From Shewanella sp. 10N.286.48.A6 (GTDB taxonomy: Bacteria > Pseudomonadota > Gammaproteobacteria > Enterobacterales > Shewanellaceae), in the NCBI RefSeq assembly GCF_002873135.1, contig NZ_MCVI01000026.1, forward strand, positions 38,152-102,151: a stretch of DNA of 64,000 nucleotides, given 5' to 3'. Each line of letters opens with the position of its first letter. Position 1 is the stretch's first letter. Positions 14,396-25,599 of the stretch are shown piece after piece. Position numbers and translations under genes: made by a program. The notes below the pieces were generated by a model that did no database searches, was not told where the DNA came from, and saw nothing but the letters and a program-made list of their open reading frames with translations.

Positions 14396-14417
14396 TTTAT
14401 TCCCTTACACTTAATAC

Positions 14418-15200
14418 TTACTTAGATTCTGTTTGTTGCTCAGCACGGCGAATGATTTCACCAGCCAGTGCTAAATAAGCTTTCGCCCCTGCACTGGATT
14501 TATCGTAATACATTGCTGGCGCCCCAAAACTTGGCGCTTCAGCTAAACGGATATTACGGGGGATCACGGTGCGATACACTTTTTCACCAAAATGTTGTTT
14601 TAATTGATCAGACACGTCATTGGATAAACGATTTCGCGGATCGTACATGGTGCGTAAAATCCCTTCGATGCTAAGGCTAGGATTAACCATAGCCCCCAGT
14701 TTAGTGATGGTATCAATTAAGGCGGTCAAGCCTTCCAATGCATAATACTCACATTGCATTGGTACCAGTACCGAGTCAGCAGCTGACATAGCATTGACGG
14801 TCAACATATTTAATGAAGGCGGGCAATCAATAAAAATGTAATCGTAATCATCTTTAACAGCTGCAATGGCATTTTTTAAACGAATTTCTCGGGCAAAAAA
14901 CTCCATTAATTTAATTTCGGCAGCAGTAACATCACCATTGGCTGCGATCAGATCGTATTTACCTGAGGTATTTTTGATCACTATGTCATCGAAGGGCTTT
15001 TCTTCGACTAATAATTCATAAGCGGTGTTTTCAACGTCGTATTTATCGACGCCACTGCCCATAGTGGCATTACCTTGTGGATCAAGATCAATTAACAACA
15101 CTTTGCGCTTTGTGGCTGCAAGTGATGCTGCTAAATTTACACAAGTTGTTGTTTTTCCTACGCCACCTTTTTGATTGGCAACGGCAATTACTTTACCCAC
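14418..15200 (-). CDS. parA: Chromosome-partitioning ATPase ParA (Soj)
   Basis: This 260-residue deviant-Walker ATPase binds DNA non-specifically and moves ParB-parS complexes. KGGVGKTT at 11-18 contains the signature Lys11 and Lys16, and DCPPSLNMLTVNA is the switch II region. Translation starts at GTG 15200 after AGGGTGA. It is 22 bp upstream of parB in an apparent rsmG-parA-parB series. Confidence 0.96.
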   Translation of the reverse strand: MGKVIAVANQKGGVGKTTTCVNLAASLAATKRKVLLIDLDPQGNATMGSGVDKYDVENTAYELLVEEKPFDDIVIKNTSGKYDLIAANGDVTAAEIKLMEFFAREIRLKNAIAAVKDDYDYIFIDCPPSLNMLTVNAMSAADSVLVPMQCEYYALEGLTALIDTITKLGAMVNPSLSIEGILRTMYDPRNRLSNDVSDQLKQHFGEKVYRTVIPRNIRLAEAPSFGAPAMYYDKSSAGAKAYLALAGEIIRRAEQQTESK

Positions 15201-15256
15201 AAGTTCACCCTAATGACTGATTTACGATGTCCGATAATATAAATTATTAGCTATGG

Positions 15257-15880
15257 TTATTTTTTATTAACCAGCTTTAATAGATGTCTTTGTTCATCTA
15301 ACTTTGGCACATTAAGCACTATCGTTTCTGCTATTTCAAAACCCTGAGGAATTGTCGCTAACTCCGTATCACTAAGCTGACCTTTTAGGGCGTAAAAAAT
15401 ACCATCTGCAGCAGGAAGGTGATGGCACCAGCTGAGCATATCTTCGATTGATGCAAAAGCGCGACTGATGACGCCATCAAATTTTTGCTCAGGCTCATAC
15501 GCTTCTACACGACTTTCAATTGAAGTGATGTTATTTATTTTTAATTCAAATTGAACCTGTTTTTGAAAACGGATCCGTTTGCCTAAACTATCGAGTAATA
15601 CAAACTCTTTATCCGGATTTAAAATGGCTAATGGGATCCCTGGTAAACCAGGTCCAGTTCCGACATCAATAAAGCGTTGCCCCTTAAGATAAGGAGAAAC
15701 CACCAAACTGTCCATCACATGTCGGATTAACATCTGTTCAGGATCTCTAACCGAGGTCAAGTTATAGGCTTTATTCCACTTATTCAGCATGGCAACAAAA
15801 TCAACCAGTTGTTTTTGCTGTGTATCTGTGGCTGAAATATTTGTTTCAGCTAAATAGGTTTTAAGTTGAGTTGCTAGCAC
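15257..15880 (-). CDS. rsmG: 16S rRNA m7G527 methyltransferase RsmG
   Basis: This 207-residue SAM-dependent enzyme modifies G527 of 16S rRNA. The SAM site [17 protein letters not shown] and the [17 protein letters not shown] motif are clear. The start is GTG 15880. It follows mnmG, as in most gammaproteobacteria, with a hairpin between them. Confidence 0.95.
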   Translation of the reverse strand: MLATQLKTYLAETNISATDTQQKQLVDFVAMLNKWNKAYNLTSVRDPEQMLIRHVMDSLVVSPYLKGQRFIDVGTGPGLPGIPLAILNPDKEFVLLDSLGKRIRFQKQVQFELKINNITSIESRVEAYEPEQKFDGVISRAFASIEDMLSWCHHLPAADGIFYALKGQLSDTELATIPQGFEIAETIVLNVPKLDEQRHLLKLVNKK

Positions 15881-15947
15881 GCTGGGTGACCTCGAAAAGC
15901 AATGGGAATAATAAAATCATCGGGTATTATGAATGGCGAAAATGACT

Positions 15948-15971
15948 AAGGGAAGCCTCAAAGCTTCCCTT
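15948..15971 (-). terminator. Hairpin between mnmG and rsmG
   Basis: AAGGGAAGC and GCTTCCCTT form a perfect nine-bp stem with a six-base loop, 30 bp after the mnmG stop. The T tract on the minus strand is weak, so it may be a partial terminator or an RNA-processing hairpin. Confidence 0.5.
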
Positions 15972-16001
15972 ATTGGTCAAAAGACAACTTTTTGCTGGGA
16001 T

Positions 16002-17891
16002 TTATGCGCTTTTACGCAATAAACCACGCTTTTTAAGATGAACCAGCAAGATTGAGATCGCTGCCGGCGTCATTCCTGAAATTCTTGATGCTTGACCAAT
16101 GGTTTCAGGTTTATGCTCATTCATCTTAGCGATCACTTCATTTGAAAGGCCTGGAACTTCTTGATAATCAAGATCAAGCGGCAAGATTGTGGTTTCATTA
16201 CGAATCGCTTTATCAATTTCACCTTGCTGTCTTTGAATATAACCAGAATACTTCACTTGAATTTGAACTTGCTCTGCAGCACGTGGATCTTCAATCCCCG
16301 GTCCAAAACCTTCTAAACTCATTAATTTCTTATAATCCATTTCTGGACGACGAAGTAGATCTTCAAATGATGCTTCACGAGAAATTGGGGTATTAAGCTC
16401 TGGGTTTAATACATCAAGCAAAGGTGAATTATTATGAACCCAATTACTGCGTAAACGTTGCAACTCAGTTTCAATCGATTCCATTTTTTCACTGAATAAT
16501 GCCCAGCGATGATCATCAACTAAACCTAATTCACGACCTTTTTCTGTCAAGCGCAAATCAGCATTGTCTTCACGTAGTAGCAAACGATATTCAGCACGAC
16601 TGGTGAACATACGGTATGGCTCTTTGGTACCTAAGGTTGATAAGTCATCAACTAACACCCCTAGGTAAGCTTGATCACGGCGTGGGCACCAAGCCTCTTT
16701 GCCTTGAACTTGCAATGACGCATTCATACCAGCTAGCAATCCTTGAGCACCGGCTTCTTCATAACCGGTAGTACCGTTAATTTGTCCAGCAAAGAACAAA
16801 CCATTGATATTTTTAGTTTCAAGTGAATTTTTTAAATCTCTTGGATCAAAATAATCATATTCAATAGCGTAACCAGGACGAATGATTTCAGCATTTTCCA
16901 TGCCTTGAATCGATCGCACCAAATTCAATTGCACATCAAATGGCAAACTGGTTGAGATCCCATTTGGATAGATCTCATTGGTGGTTAAGCCTTCAGGCTC
17001 AATAAAGATCTGATGCGATGATTTATCTGCAAAGCGATTTATTTTATCTTCGATCGATGGACAATAACGTGGTCCAATACCTTCGATCACCCCTGAATAC
17101 ATTGGGCTACGATCCATACCTCCACGAATAATATCGTGAGTTTTTTCATTGGTATGAGTGATATAACAAGATACTTGCTCAGGGTGTTGACTAACATCAC
17201 CAATAAACGACATAACTGGCAAAGGTGAATCACCTTTTTGCTCAGCCATCTTGGAAAAATCAATGCTATTAGCGTCAATTCGTGGTGGAGTACCGGTTTT
17301 TAAGCGGCCAACACGAATTGGCAATTCTTTTAGTCGATTTGCTAAGGCAATCGCTGGCGGATCACCTGCTCGGCCACCACTGTAATTTTCTAAACCAATA
17401 TGGATTTTACCACTAAGGAATGTGCCTGTAGTTAACACTACGCTTGGCGCTTCAAAAGCGAGTCCCATCTGAGTGACTACACCAATTACTGTATTATTTT
17501 CAACAACTAAGTCATCTACCGCTTGTTGGAAAATGCGTAAATTAGGCTGGTGTTGTAAAATCTGTTGGATTTTTTGACGGTAAAGCGCTCTGTCAGCTTG
17601 AGCTCGAGTCGCTCTGACTGCTGGGCCCTTACTGGAATTTAATGTTCGAAATTGGATACCTGCAAAATCTGTTGCAGTAGCCATTGCACCACCAAGAGCA
17701 TCAATTTCTTTAACTAAATGACCTTTTCCAATACCACCGATGGCAGGGTTACAAGACATTTGACCTAAAGTATCAATGTTATGTGTTAACAATAATGTTT
17801 TTGACCCCATTCTTGCGGCTGCTAGGGCAGCTTCAGTTCCGGCATGACCACCACCAACAACAATTACATCAAACCGTTCATGAAAATGCAT
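16002..17891 (-). CDS. mnmG: tRNA U34 carboxymethylaminomethyl synthase subunit MnmG (GidA)
   Basis: This 629-residue FAD protein works with MnmE to add the cmnm5 group to wobble uridines. The dinucleotide-binding motif [12 protein letters not shown] is at the N-terminus, and the MnmG signatures [12 protein letters not shown] and [16 protein letters not shown] are present. AAGGTCAC lies before the ATG at 17891. It directly borders oriC, and its transcription runs away from the origin, as in E. coli. Confidence 0.97.
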   Translation of the reverse strand: MHFHERFDVIVVGGGHAGTEAALAAARMGSKTLLLTHNIDTLGQMSCNPAIGGIGKGHLVKEIDALGGAMATATDFAGIQFRTLNSSKGPAVRATRAQADRALYRQKIQQILQHQPNLRIFQQAVDDLVVENNTVIGVVTQMGLAFEAPSVVLTTGTFLSGKIHIGLENYSGGRAGDPPAIALANRLKELPIRVGRLKTGTPPRIDANSIDFSKMAEQKGDSPLPVMSFIGDVSQHPEQVSCYITHTNEKTHDIIRGGMDRSPMYSGVIEGIGPRYCPSIEDKINRFADKSSHQIFIEPEGLTTNEIYPNGISTSLPFDVQLNLVRSIQGMENAEIIRPGYAIEYDYFDPRDLKNSLETKNINGLFFAGQINGTTGYEEAGAQGLLAGMNASLQVQGKEAWCPRRDQAYLGVLVDDLSTLGTKEPYRMFTSRAEYRLLLREDNADLRLTEKGRELGLVDDHRWALFSEKMESIETELQRLRSNWVHNNSPLLDVLNPELNTPISREASFEDLLRRPEMDYKKLMSLEGFGPGIEDPRAAEQVQIQVKYSGYIQRQQGEIDKAIRNETTILPLDLDYQEVPGLSNEVIAKMNEHKPETIGQASRISGMTPAAISILLVHLKKRGLLRKSA

Positions 17892-18000
17892 TTTGTGACC
17901 TTGGATAAAAGTAAATTCGATATTGCAAAATTTAACTAGATTTCAAATCTAGGGCTTGCTTGAGCCGAGTATTTTAGCACTTGGTTTGCTTTTCGGGAAT

Positions 18001-18345
18001 GATCAATTTTCTAGTTTCGATCTAACGGGCTTCGCTTAATAGATCTTAAGATCTTTAAATAGATCTTTTTATTACTATTACTATTAGGATCGCACTTTTC
18101 TGTGGGTAACTCATTTATTTGTTTATTTTCATAGGTTAACGACAAAACGATCCTGTGATCAATGAAGGATCAAACTCAATATAACTTGGGGATAGATCGG
18201 CTAGTTATCCACAGGGGTGTTCTTCGAGTAGATCACCTTAAGATCTGTACAGCGTTATGATCGGTAAAAATAATAGCTTATCCACAAAGTTATGATCGTA
18301 TTTTGCTTTTTGTGGATAAGATAGGTTGTTATTGTGGGTATAAAT
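18001..18345. other. oriC: Chromosomal replication origin oriC (mnmG-mioC type)
   Basis: The gap from mnmG to mioC (17892-18381) has the enterobacterial oriC layout. AT-rich unwinding repeats starting with AGATCT lie at 18041, 18049 and 18061. The segment TTAGGATCGCAC followed by a box at 18101-18109 (TGTGGGTAA, R1-like, one mismatch) closely matches E. coli. Perfect DnaA boxes TTATCCACA lie at 18205-18213 and 18278-18286, and TGTGGATAA at 18311-18319. A two-mismatch box is at 18333-18341. I count about 15 GATC sites, suiting Dam/SeqA control. The outer limits are approximate. Confidence 0.93.
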
Positions 18346-18381
18346 AAAGATGTTAACCAAGCTCTCTGGCTTTTTGGGGAT

Positions 18382-18822
18382 CTAAATGGAGGATTGCCAC
18401 TCTGAAAGCCAAGCTAGTGCCGGATCTTCTGGGACAGGATCCTTTTGAACATCAATTTGGATCTTATTCACAAACGGTTTTGCACCGAGCTGATCGAGTC
18501 TTGAAATTATTTTTTCAGGCCCAAGACAAAAAGTGTCGTAACTTGAGTCGCCAATTGCGCACAAAGCAAATTTTAACTCGCTTAGATCGCTATTTGAGGT
18601 CAATAATTGCTGATAAAAGGGGGCTAAATTGTCTGGAAGATCGCCTGCGCCATGAGTTGAACTGACAATGATCCACAGTGATTTAGGGTCAAGATCATCC
18701 AAGTTTGCGGCTAAATGAATGCAGGTTTGGTGGCCTATTTCGTTAAGCTGAGCCGCCATATCGTCGGCCACATATTCGGTTCCGCCTTGAGTTGAGCCCA
18801 CTAAAATATCTATTTTTGCCAT
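18382..18822 (-). CDS. mioC: Flavodoxin-like protein MioC
   Basis: This is a 146-residue FMN-binding flavodoxin. It has the VGSTQGGTEYVAD phosphate loop near the N-terminus, STHGAGDLPDN and CAIGDSSYDTFC. In E. coli MioC its physiological partner is uncertain. It is transcribed toward oriC, so its transcription could influence initiation, as proposed for E. coli. TAGGATAAAAC precedes the ATG. Confidence 0.95.
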   Translation of the reverse strand: MAKIDILVGSTQGGTEYVADDMAAQLNEIGHQTCIHLAANLDDLDPKSLWIIVSSTHGAGDLPDNLAPFYQQLLTSNSDLSELKFALCAIGDSSYDTFCLGPEKIISRLDQLGAKPFVNKIQIDVQKDPVPEDPALAWLSEWQSSI

Positions 18823-18948
18823 GTTTTATCCTAGATGATTACTGTTAAACACTACTTATAGGGTTAGTTTACGCCTATTTAGCATTGCACAAAGTGGTTT
18901 TTATCCGTATTTTCAATAATTACAATTTACAAAAAATTAACTTTTATT

Positions 18949-20310
18949 ATGTCTCTGGTTTCAATTACGGCTCAAATGGCTGATTTAGCATGGGGGCCTC
19001 ACATGCTGGTTTTACTGGTAGGTGGTGGGCTTTTCTTCCTGATTTATTCACGTTTTATTCCTTTTCGCTACATTGGCCACGCTATAAATATTGTCCGTGG
19101 TAAATATCCTGATAAAGGCGCTGTGGGGCATATTAGCCACGCAGGGGCGTTATCCAGTGCCATGGCCGGCACCGTTGGTATGGGTAATATTGGTAGTGTT
19201 GCAGTGGCTATTATGGTGGGTGGACCGGGGGCCATCTTTTGGATGTGGATTAGCGCTATTGTGGGAATGGCGACTAAATTTTTCACCTGTACCTTAGCTA
19301 TTATGTATCGCGGCAAGGATGAAAATGGTGATGTGCAGGGGGGGCCCATGTACATAATCACTCAAGGTTTAAGCAAAAAATGGCACTTTTTAGCGGTATT
19401 TTTTTGTGTTGTTGGCCTTGTTGGTAATTTTCCGTTGTTTAATGCCAATCAATTAGTACAGATTATTCGTGAGTGGTTAATTGTTAAACCTGGCTATTTT
19501 CCCAGTGATCAATCCACCTTTTGGGTGGATTTAAGCTTAGGGATTGTGGTTATGCTGATCGTTGCCAGCGTGATATTAGGCGGGATTAAACGCATTGCTT
19601 CGGTGGCCACTAAAGTCGTGCCGTTAATGATCGTCATTTATATGGGCTGCGCTTTTTATGTTATTGCTGCCAATATTGCTGATATACCGAGTTATTTTAA
19701 GCTTATTATCACTGAAGCATTTTCACTTAATTCGGTTGGTGGTGGCATATTGGGCACCATGTTGATCGGTATCCGCCGAGCGGCTTTTTCAAATGAAGCG
19801 GGTATTGGCACTGAAGTAATGGCGCATGGTAGTGCCAAAACCAACGAACCAGTAAAAGAAGGCTTAGTGGCCATGCTGGGTCCTGCTATTGATACCTTAT
19901 TAGTGTGCACTGCCACGGCAATGATCATTTTGATTTCGGGGGTGTGGCAAGGAACTGAAGCTGAGGGGGTTAATTTATCGGCTCAAGCCTTTGAAGTTAC
20001 TATGCCGGGCGTGGGTCCGTATTTGCTGATCCTTTGCGTGGTATTTTTCAGTATCAGCACCATTTTTACTCAAGCATTTTATGGTGGTCAGTGCTTTGCA
20101 TTTTTATTTGGTCGCAAAAGATTACGCCTATATCAATTATTTTTCTTGCTGGCGATACTGTTTGCTGCAACAGCAACCATTCAAGAAATCGTTAATATTA
20201 TTGATGCTGCTTATGCTTTAATGGCGATTCCAACCATGACCTCAGCTATTTTATTAGCCCCTAAAGTTCGAGATGCTTCTAAGAAGTACTTCGCTAAATT
20301 GGCGGCTTAA
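18949..20310 (+). CDS. Sodium:alanine symporter (AGCS family)
   Basis: This 453-residue inner-membrane carrier co-transports alanine or glycine with sodium. The family signature VGMGNIGSVAVAIMVGGPGA, the following MWISAIVGM, GGPMYII and about ten hydrophobic helices are visible. The start has little Shine-Dalgarno character; the ATG at 18949 is the first that keeps the N-terminal helix. The gene lies beside mioC, as in other Shewanella. Confidence 0.93.
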   Translation: MSLVSITAQMADLAWGPHMLVLLVGGGLFFLIYSRFIPFRYIGHAINIVRGKYPDKGAVGHISHAGALSSAMAGTVGMGNIGSVAVAIMVGGPGAIFWMWISAIVGMATKFFTCTLAIMYRGKDENGDVQGGPMYIITQGLSKKWHFLAVFFCVVGLVGNFPLFNANQLVQIIREWLIVKPGYFPSDQSTFWVDLSLGIVVMLIVASVILGGIKRIASVATKVVPLMIVIYMGCAFYVIAANIADIPSYFKLIITEAFSLNSVGGGILGTMLIGIRRAAFSNEAGIGTEVMAHGSAKTNEPVKEGLVAMLGPAIDTLLVCTATAMIILISGVWQGTEAEGVNLSAQAFEVTMPGVGPYLLILCVVFFSISTIFTQAFYGGQCFAFLFGRKRLRLYQLFFLLAILFAATATIQEIVNIIDAAYALMAIPTMTSAILLAPKVRDASKKYFAKLAA

Positions 20311-20346
20311 AATTAACTAACAAGTTGAATTAAAAAAATAGATAAC

Positions 20347-20387
20347 AAAAATGGAGTGACTACTGAGAATATAGTCACTCCATTTTT
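20347..20387. terminator. Bidirectional terminator between symporter gene and fghA
   Basis: AAAAATGGAGTGACTA and TAGTCACTCCATTTTT form a perfect 16-bp stem with a nine-base loop. The ends are A and T runs, so it can serve both convergent genes. Confidence 0.9.
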
Positions 20388-20434
20388 ATGTTCGGTCATA
20401 ATACAAGGTGGCTTATGACCGAATTCAGGTTTTA

Positions 20435-21277
20435 TTACTTTATTAAGTGCTTTGCGTGAAAACGTAAATGATCTTCAATAAAGCTACTGATAAAGAAATA
20501 ACTGTGATCATAGCCTTCCTGCATGCGTAAGGTCAGCGGGTATTGCTGAGCTTTAGCGGCTTCAATTAAGCTTTCAGGTTTTAGTTGTTCAACTAGAAAG
20601 TTATCTTCAGTGCCTTGATCCACCAGCATAGGTACCTTAACCATCGAGTTTTTCATTAACTCGCTGCTGTCGTATTCAGCCCAGCTTGTTTGATCTGATC
20701 CTAAATAACCGTTAAAAGCCTTTTGCCCCCAAGGGCAATTTATCGGATTACAGATCGGACTAAATGCCGAAATAGATTGATATTGCTGCGGATTTTTAAG
20801 CCCGATGGTAATGGCGCCATGACCGCCCATAGAGTGGCCACTGATACTGCGCATGCTTGTCACTGGAAAATGCTGCTCAATAAAGGCTGGCAATTCTTTT
20901 ACCACATAGTCATACATTTGATAGTGGGTATTAAAGGGCGCTTGGGTGGCATTAAGATAAAATCCGGCGCCTAAACCAAAATCATAAGCGCCATTGGCAT
21001 CATCTGCGACATTATCTCCGCGCGGGCTGGTATCTGGAGCCACAATAGCAATGCCAAGCTCTGCTGCGACTCGTTGAACGCCTGATTTTTGCATCACGTT
21101 TTCGTCGGTGCAGGTGAGGCCTGACAACCAATATAGCACCGGCACTTTTTGTGATGCTGCTTGTGGCGGCAGATAAATGGCAAAGCGCATTTGGCAGTTT
21201 AACGTATCAGAGTGATGGCTATATTGTTTTAACCAGCCGCCGAACATTTTATTACTACTGATGTTTTCTAAAGTCAT
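20435..21277 (-). CDS. fghA: S-formylglutathione hydrolase
   Basis: This 280-residue esterase-D-type alpha/beta hydrolase splits S-formylglutathione to formate and glutathione, the last step of glutathione-dependent formaldehyde removal. It has the SGLTCTDENVM oxyanion region, the nucleophile elbow GHSMGGHGA, and an Asp-His pair toward the end (DQGTEDNF, GYDHSYFF). The ATG at 21277 gives MTLENISSNKMFGGW and fits the family; a GTG four codons upstream is possible. It follows adhC, and a hairpin lies in the gap. Confidence 0.93.
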   Translation of the reverse strand: MTLENISSNKMFGGWLKQYSHHSDTLNCQMRFAIYLPPQAASQKVPVLYWLSGLTCTDENVMQKSGVQRVAAELGIAIVAPDTSPRGDNVADDANGAYDFGLGAGFYLNATQAPFNTHYQMYDYVVKELPAFIEQHFPVTSMRSISGHSMGGHGAITIGLKNPQQYQSISAFSPICNPINCPWGQKAFNGYLGSDQTSWAEYDSSELMKNSMVKVPMLVDQGTEDNFLVEQLKPESLIEAAKAQQYPLTLRMQEGYDHSYFFISSFIEDHLRFHAKHLIK

Positions 21278-21300
21278 TTGATTGGTCACTTTTTATAAAA

Positions 21301-21327
21301 ATGCCCTTAGCGTAAGGTTAAGGGCAT
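21301..21327 (-). terminator. Intercistronic hairpin between adhC and fghA
   Basis: ATGCCCTTA and TAAGGGCAT form a nine-bp stem, followed on the minus strand by TTTTATAAAAA. It sits between adhC and fghA, so it may reduce read-through to fghA or stabilise the adhC transcript. Confidence 0.5.
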
Positions 21328-21354
21328 GATATTTATCGAATACGGCAATAAGAT

Positions 21355-22542
<1,188 letters not shown>

Positions 22543-22560
22543 TCAGTAGATGATGGATCT

Positions 22561-22605
22561 ATTGTATTTATTTTCTGTCAGTTGATAATGGGCTATAAAT
22601 ACAAT
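22561..22605. promoter_or_regulatory. Long-spaced inverted repeat before the LysR gene
   Basis: ATTGTATTTAT (22561-22571) and ATAAATACAAT (22595-22605) are perfect 11-bp inverted repeats 23 bp apart, ending 22 bp before the LysR start. They may be paired operator half-sites; no promoter hexamers are certain. Confidence 0.45.
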
Positions 22606-22627
22606 TTACTTTTACGAGGTGGTAATA

Positions 22628-23497
22628 ATGTTGCCATGGGAAGGGGTTTACGAATTTGTCGCGGTGGCTGAAACGGATAGCTTTACGGCAGCAGGTAAAC
22701 GTTTAGCTATTTCGACCGCGCAAGTGAGCCGCCAAATTAGCCAAATTGAAAATAGGTTAAGCACAAAATTGTTTTATCGCACCACCCGTAAAGTGTCGTT
22801 AACTGAAGAAGGCCATATATTTTATCGCCATTGCCGCCAAGTTATCGATGGACTTGAAGAAGCTGAGCGGGCTATAAGTAGTTTGCAAAATAAACCCCAA
22901 GGGTTAATTAAGCTTACCGCACCAGTGACCTATGGTGAGTCATTTGTGATGCCGATTGTCACTGACTATATGCAGCAGCACCCTGATGTTGAAGTGATTT
23001 GTGAGTTAACTAACAGGCAGTTAGATTTAGTGGAAGGCGGCTATGATTTAGCGATTAGGTTAGGGCGTTTACCTGATTCGAGCATGATGGCAAAGCGCTT
23101 AACCAGCCGTGAGCAGTTTGTTTGCGCCGCCCCTGATTATATTAATCGTTTCGGCGCGCCTTATTCATTATCAGAATTAAGTCTGCATAATTGTTTAGTG
23201 GGCTCACAACCCCACTGGCATTTTAATGAAGGTGGCCAAGCAAGAAGTATTAAAGTGCAAGGGAATTTACAGTGCAGTAGTGGTATTAGCTTACTTAACG
23301 CCGCCATTAAAGGTTTGGGGATTGTGCAGCTACCGGGTTATTACGTGGCAGAGGCGATAGCTGCGGGCAAGCTTTCGGTTATTTTAGAATCTTATAAGCA
23401 GCAGCAAGAGGGGATTTGGGCTTTGTATCCTCACAATCGGCATTTGTCACCCAAAGTGAGGTTACTGGTGGATAAGCTCGCCGCTGAATTACCTTAA
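22628..23497 (+). CDS. LysR-family transcriptional regulator
   Basis: This is a 289-residue regulator. The N-terminal winged helix (about 5-65) has FTAAGKRLAISTAQVSRQIS and LFYRTTRKVSLTEEG, and the C-terminal part is a substrate-binding-like domain. GAGG lies eight bases before the ATG at 22628; the GTG three codons upstream overlaps this site and is less likely. It is divergent from adhC-fghA with shared inverted repeats, so it probably controls that pair. Its effector is unknown. Confidence 0.92.
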   Translation: MLPWEGVYEFVAVAETDSFTAAGKRLAISTAQVSRQISQIENRLSTKLFYRTTRKVSLTEEGHIFYRHCRQVIDGLEEAERAISSLQNKPQGLIKLTAPVTYGESFVMPIVTDYMQQHPDVEVICELTNRQLDLVEGGYDLAIRLGRLPDSSMMAKRLTSREQFVCAAPDYINRFGAPYSLSELSLHNCLVGSQPHWHFNEGGQARSIKVQGNLQCSSGISLLNAAIKGLGIVQLPGYYVAEAIAAGKLSVILESYKQQQEGIWALYPHNRHLSPKVRLLVDKLAAELP

Positions 23498-23539
23498 CGA
23501 GCCGTATCATGGGTTATTTTAGTTGCTATAAGTTAGCCG

Positions 23540-24151
23540 TTATAAAGATTGTAAGTAACCATTAACTTGGGCTTTAGGGCGCTTTGAAATCTGGTTAATC
23601 AGCTCAAAAGTAATCGCTTTATGGGGCAGTTGCTGTTGCAGCAGCTGCAGTTGATGATTCCATAAATGTGCTGTCATGGTGGCATCGGCTAATGCGCGGT
23701 GAAACACGCCATCATTAGGCAGCTGATGATATTCAACTAAGGTGCCTAATTTATGGTTTGGCGCATCTTGGCTAATGCGGCGCGACAGTAATAATGAACA
23801 GGCAAATTGGCCAGAATATTGTTGCTGACAATGCTCAAACTCGGCATCTAAAAACTTCTTATCAAAGCTGGCGTTGTGGGCCACTAAGTTAAAGTCTTCA
23901 ATAAAATCGGCAAAGCGAGTCATGACTGCTTCACAAGAATCTGCCTCTTTAAGCATGGCATTGGTGATGCCGGTGTAATTTTCAATAAAACTGTTTACCG
24001 ATCTACCCGGATTCATTAATTCTTGAAAGCTATCGACGATCACGCCATCAATGAGTTTTACCGCACCAATTTCGATGGCGCGATCTGCATTATTAGGTGA
24101 TAAGCCTGTGGTTTCGAAATCGAGCACGATAACCTTATTTGCCAATATCAT
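23540..24151 (-). CDS. DnaQ-like 3'-5' exonuclease
   Basis: This 203-residue protein is of the DEDDh exonuclease fold. ExoI is VLDFETTG near the N-terminus, ExoII is LVAHNASFDKKFLD, and ExoIII is HRALADATMTAHLW with its His and Asp. It resembles the proofreading epsilon domain but is shorter and has no polymerase-binding tail, so it is probably not the replicative DnaQ. It starts eight bp after the mnmE stop and is likely co-transcribed. Confidence 0.88.
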   Translation of the reverse strand: MILANKVIVLDFETTGLSPNNADRAIEIGAVKLIDGVIVDSFQELMNPGRSVNSFIENYTGITNAMLKEADSCEAVMTRFADFIEDFNLVAHNASFDKKFLDAEFEHCQQQYSGQFACSLLLSRRISQDAPNHKLGTLVEYHQLPNDGVFHRALADATMTAHLWNHQLQLLQQQLPHKAITFELINQISKRPKAQVNGYLQSL

Positions 24152-24159
24152 GAGCGATC

Positions 24160-25518
24160 CTATTTACCAATACAGAATGAGCTAAAGATTTTACCCAGCA
24201 GATCATCTGAGGTGAACTTACCGGTAATTTCAGATAGCGCCATTTGGCACATACGTAATTCTTCTGCTAATAACTCGCCGGCTAAATACACTTCTAACTG
24301 CTCTTTACCCAGTTGTAAGTGACTGGCAGCTAAATCTAGGGCTTCTAAATGACGACGACGGGCAATAAAACCGCCTTCAAGGTTACTTTGATAACCCATT
24401 AATGATTTAAGGTGCTGTTTAAGCTCTTCAACCCCTAAGCCGGTTTTCGCTGAAATGCGATAAACGCTATAGCCGTGCTCATCAGTGGTCATTACTGGCT
24501 CACCGGTTAAGTCCGCTTTGTTACGAATAACTGTGACGCCGAGTTTTTTCGGTAAACGGTCAATAAAGTCAGGCCAAATATCGTGAGGATTTACATCGGT
24601 GGTAGTGGTGCCATCAACCATAAATAGTACTCTGTCTGCTGAGGCTATTTCATCCCAGGCACGCTCAATACCAATTTTTTCAACGGTATCAGCGGTGTCA
24701 CGTAAACCGGCGGTATCTATAATATGCAGTGGCATGCCATCAAGGTGAATATGCTCGCGCAGTACATCACGGGTAGTCCCTGCAATTTCAGTGACAATGG
24801 CAGACTCTTTACCTGCGAGGGCATTTAATAGGCTTGATTTACCGGCATTAGGACGACCAGCAATTACCACTTTCATGCCTTCACGAATAATTGAGCCTTG
24901 CTTGGCACTGGCTTGGACTAAGTCTAATTTGGCGATGATGTTATACAGTGAGTTAGCGATTTTACCGTCAGATAAAAAGTCGACTTCTTCATCAGGGAAA
25001 TCAATGGCTGCTTCGACGTATAAGCGCAAATTAGTCACTTGCTCGACTAACTGATGTACTTCATCAGAAAACTCGCCCTGAAGTGAGTTTAACGCGCTCT
25101 TAGCCGCTTGTTCACTGGTGGCATCAATTAAATCGGCAATGGCTTCTGCTTGGGTTAAATCCAGCTTGTCGTTCATAAAGGCTTGCTCGCTAAATTCACC
25201 GGGCTTAGCGATACGAATGCCATCTACTTCCATCACGCGTTTGATCAGCATATCAAGCACAATTTGGCCGCCATGGCCTTGAAGCTCTAATACATCTTCA
25301 CCGGTAAAGGAGTTTGGTCCTTTAAAAAACAGTGCGATTCCCTGATCAATGACCTCGCCTGACGCGTTTTTAAAATCACAGTAATCGGCATAACGGGTTT
25401 TAGGTAAATGGCCTAATACGCTATGTGCGACTTCCGTGGCTTTATCGCCTGAAATACGAATGATACCTACGCCGCCACGACCTGGTGCGGTTGCTTGTGC
25501 CACGATAGTGTCTGTCAT
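24160..25518 (-). CDS. mnmE: tRNA modification GTPase MnmE (TrmE)
   Basis: This 452-residue partner of MnmG works in wobble-uridine modification. An N-terminal tetrahydrofolate-binding domain is followed by helices, with the G domain inserted: GRPNAGKSS at 221-229, DTAGLRDT and NKAD. The C-terminus ends CIGK, which keeps the catalytic Cys. It is separated from mnmG by about 6 kb here, with the origin between. Confidence 0.97.
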   Translation of the reverse strand: MTDTIVAQATAPGRGGVGIIRISGDKATEVAHSVLGHLPKTRYADYCDFKNASGEVIDQGIALFFKGPNSFTGEDVLELQGHGGQIVLDMLIKRVMEVDGIRIAKPGEFSEQAFMNDKLDLTQAEAIADLIDATSEQAAKSALNSLQGEFSDEVHQLVEQVTNLRLYVEAAIDFPDEEVDFLSDGKIANSLYNIIAKLDLVQASAKQGSIIREGMKVVIAGRPNAGKSSLLNALAGKESAIVTEIAGTTRDVLREHIHLDGMPLHIIDTAGLRDTADTVEKIGIERAWDEIASADRVLFMVDGTTTTDVNPHDIWPDFIDRLPKKLGVTVIRNKADLTGEPVMTTDEHGYSVYRISAKTGLGVEELKQHLKSLMGYQSNLEGGFIARRRHLEALDLAASHLQLGKEQLEVYLAGELLAEELRMCQMALSEITGKFTSDDLLGKIFSSFCIGK

Positions 25519-25599
25519 TGAGGAAAACCTTGTTGAAATAGTAAAGGAAAAGGCGGCTTAATAGCCGCCTTTGTTGATTATATCAGTTTGAGCTATGAC

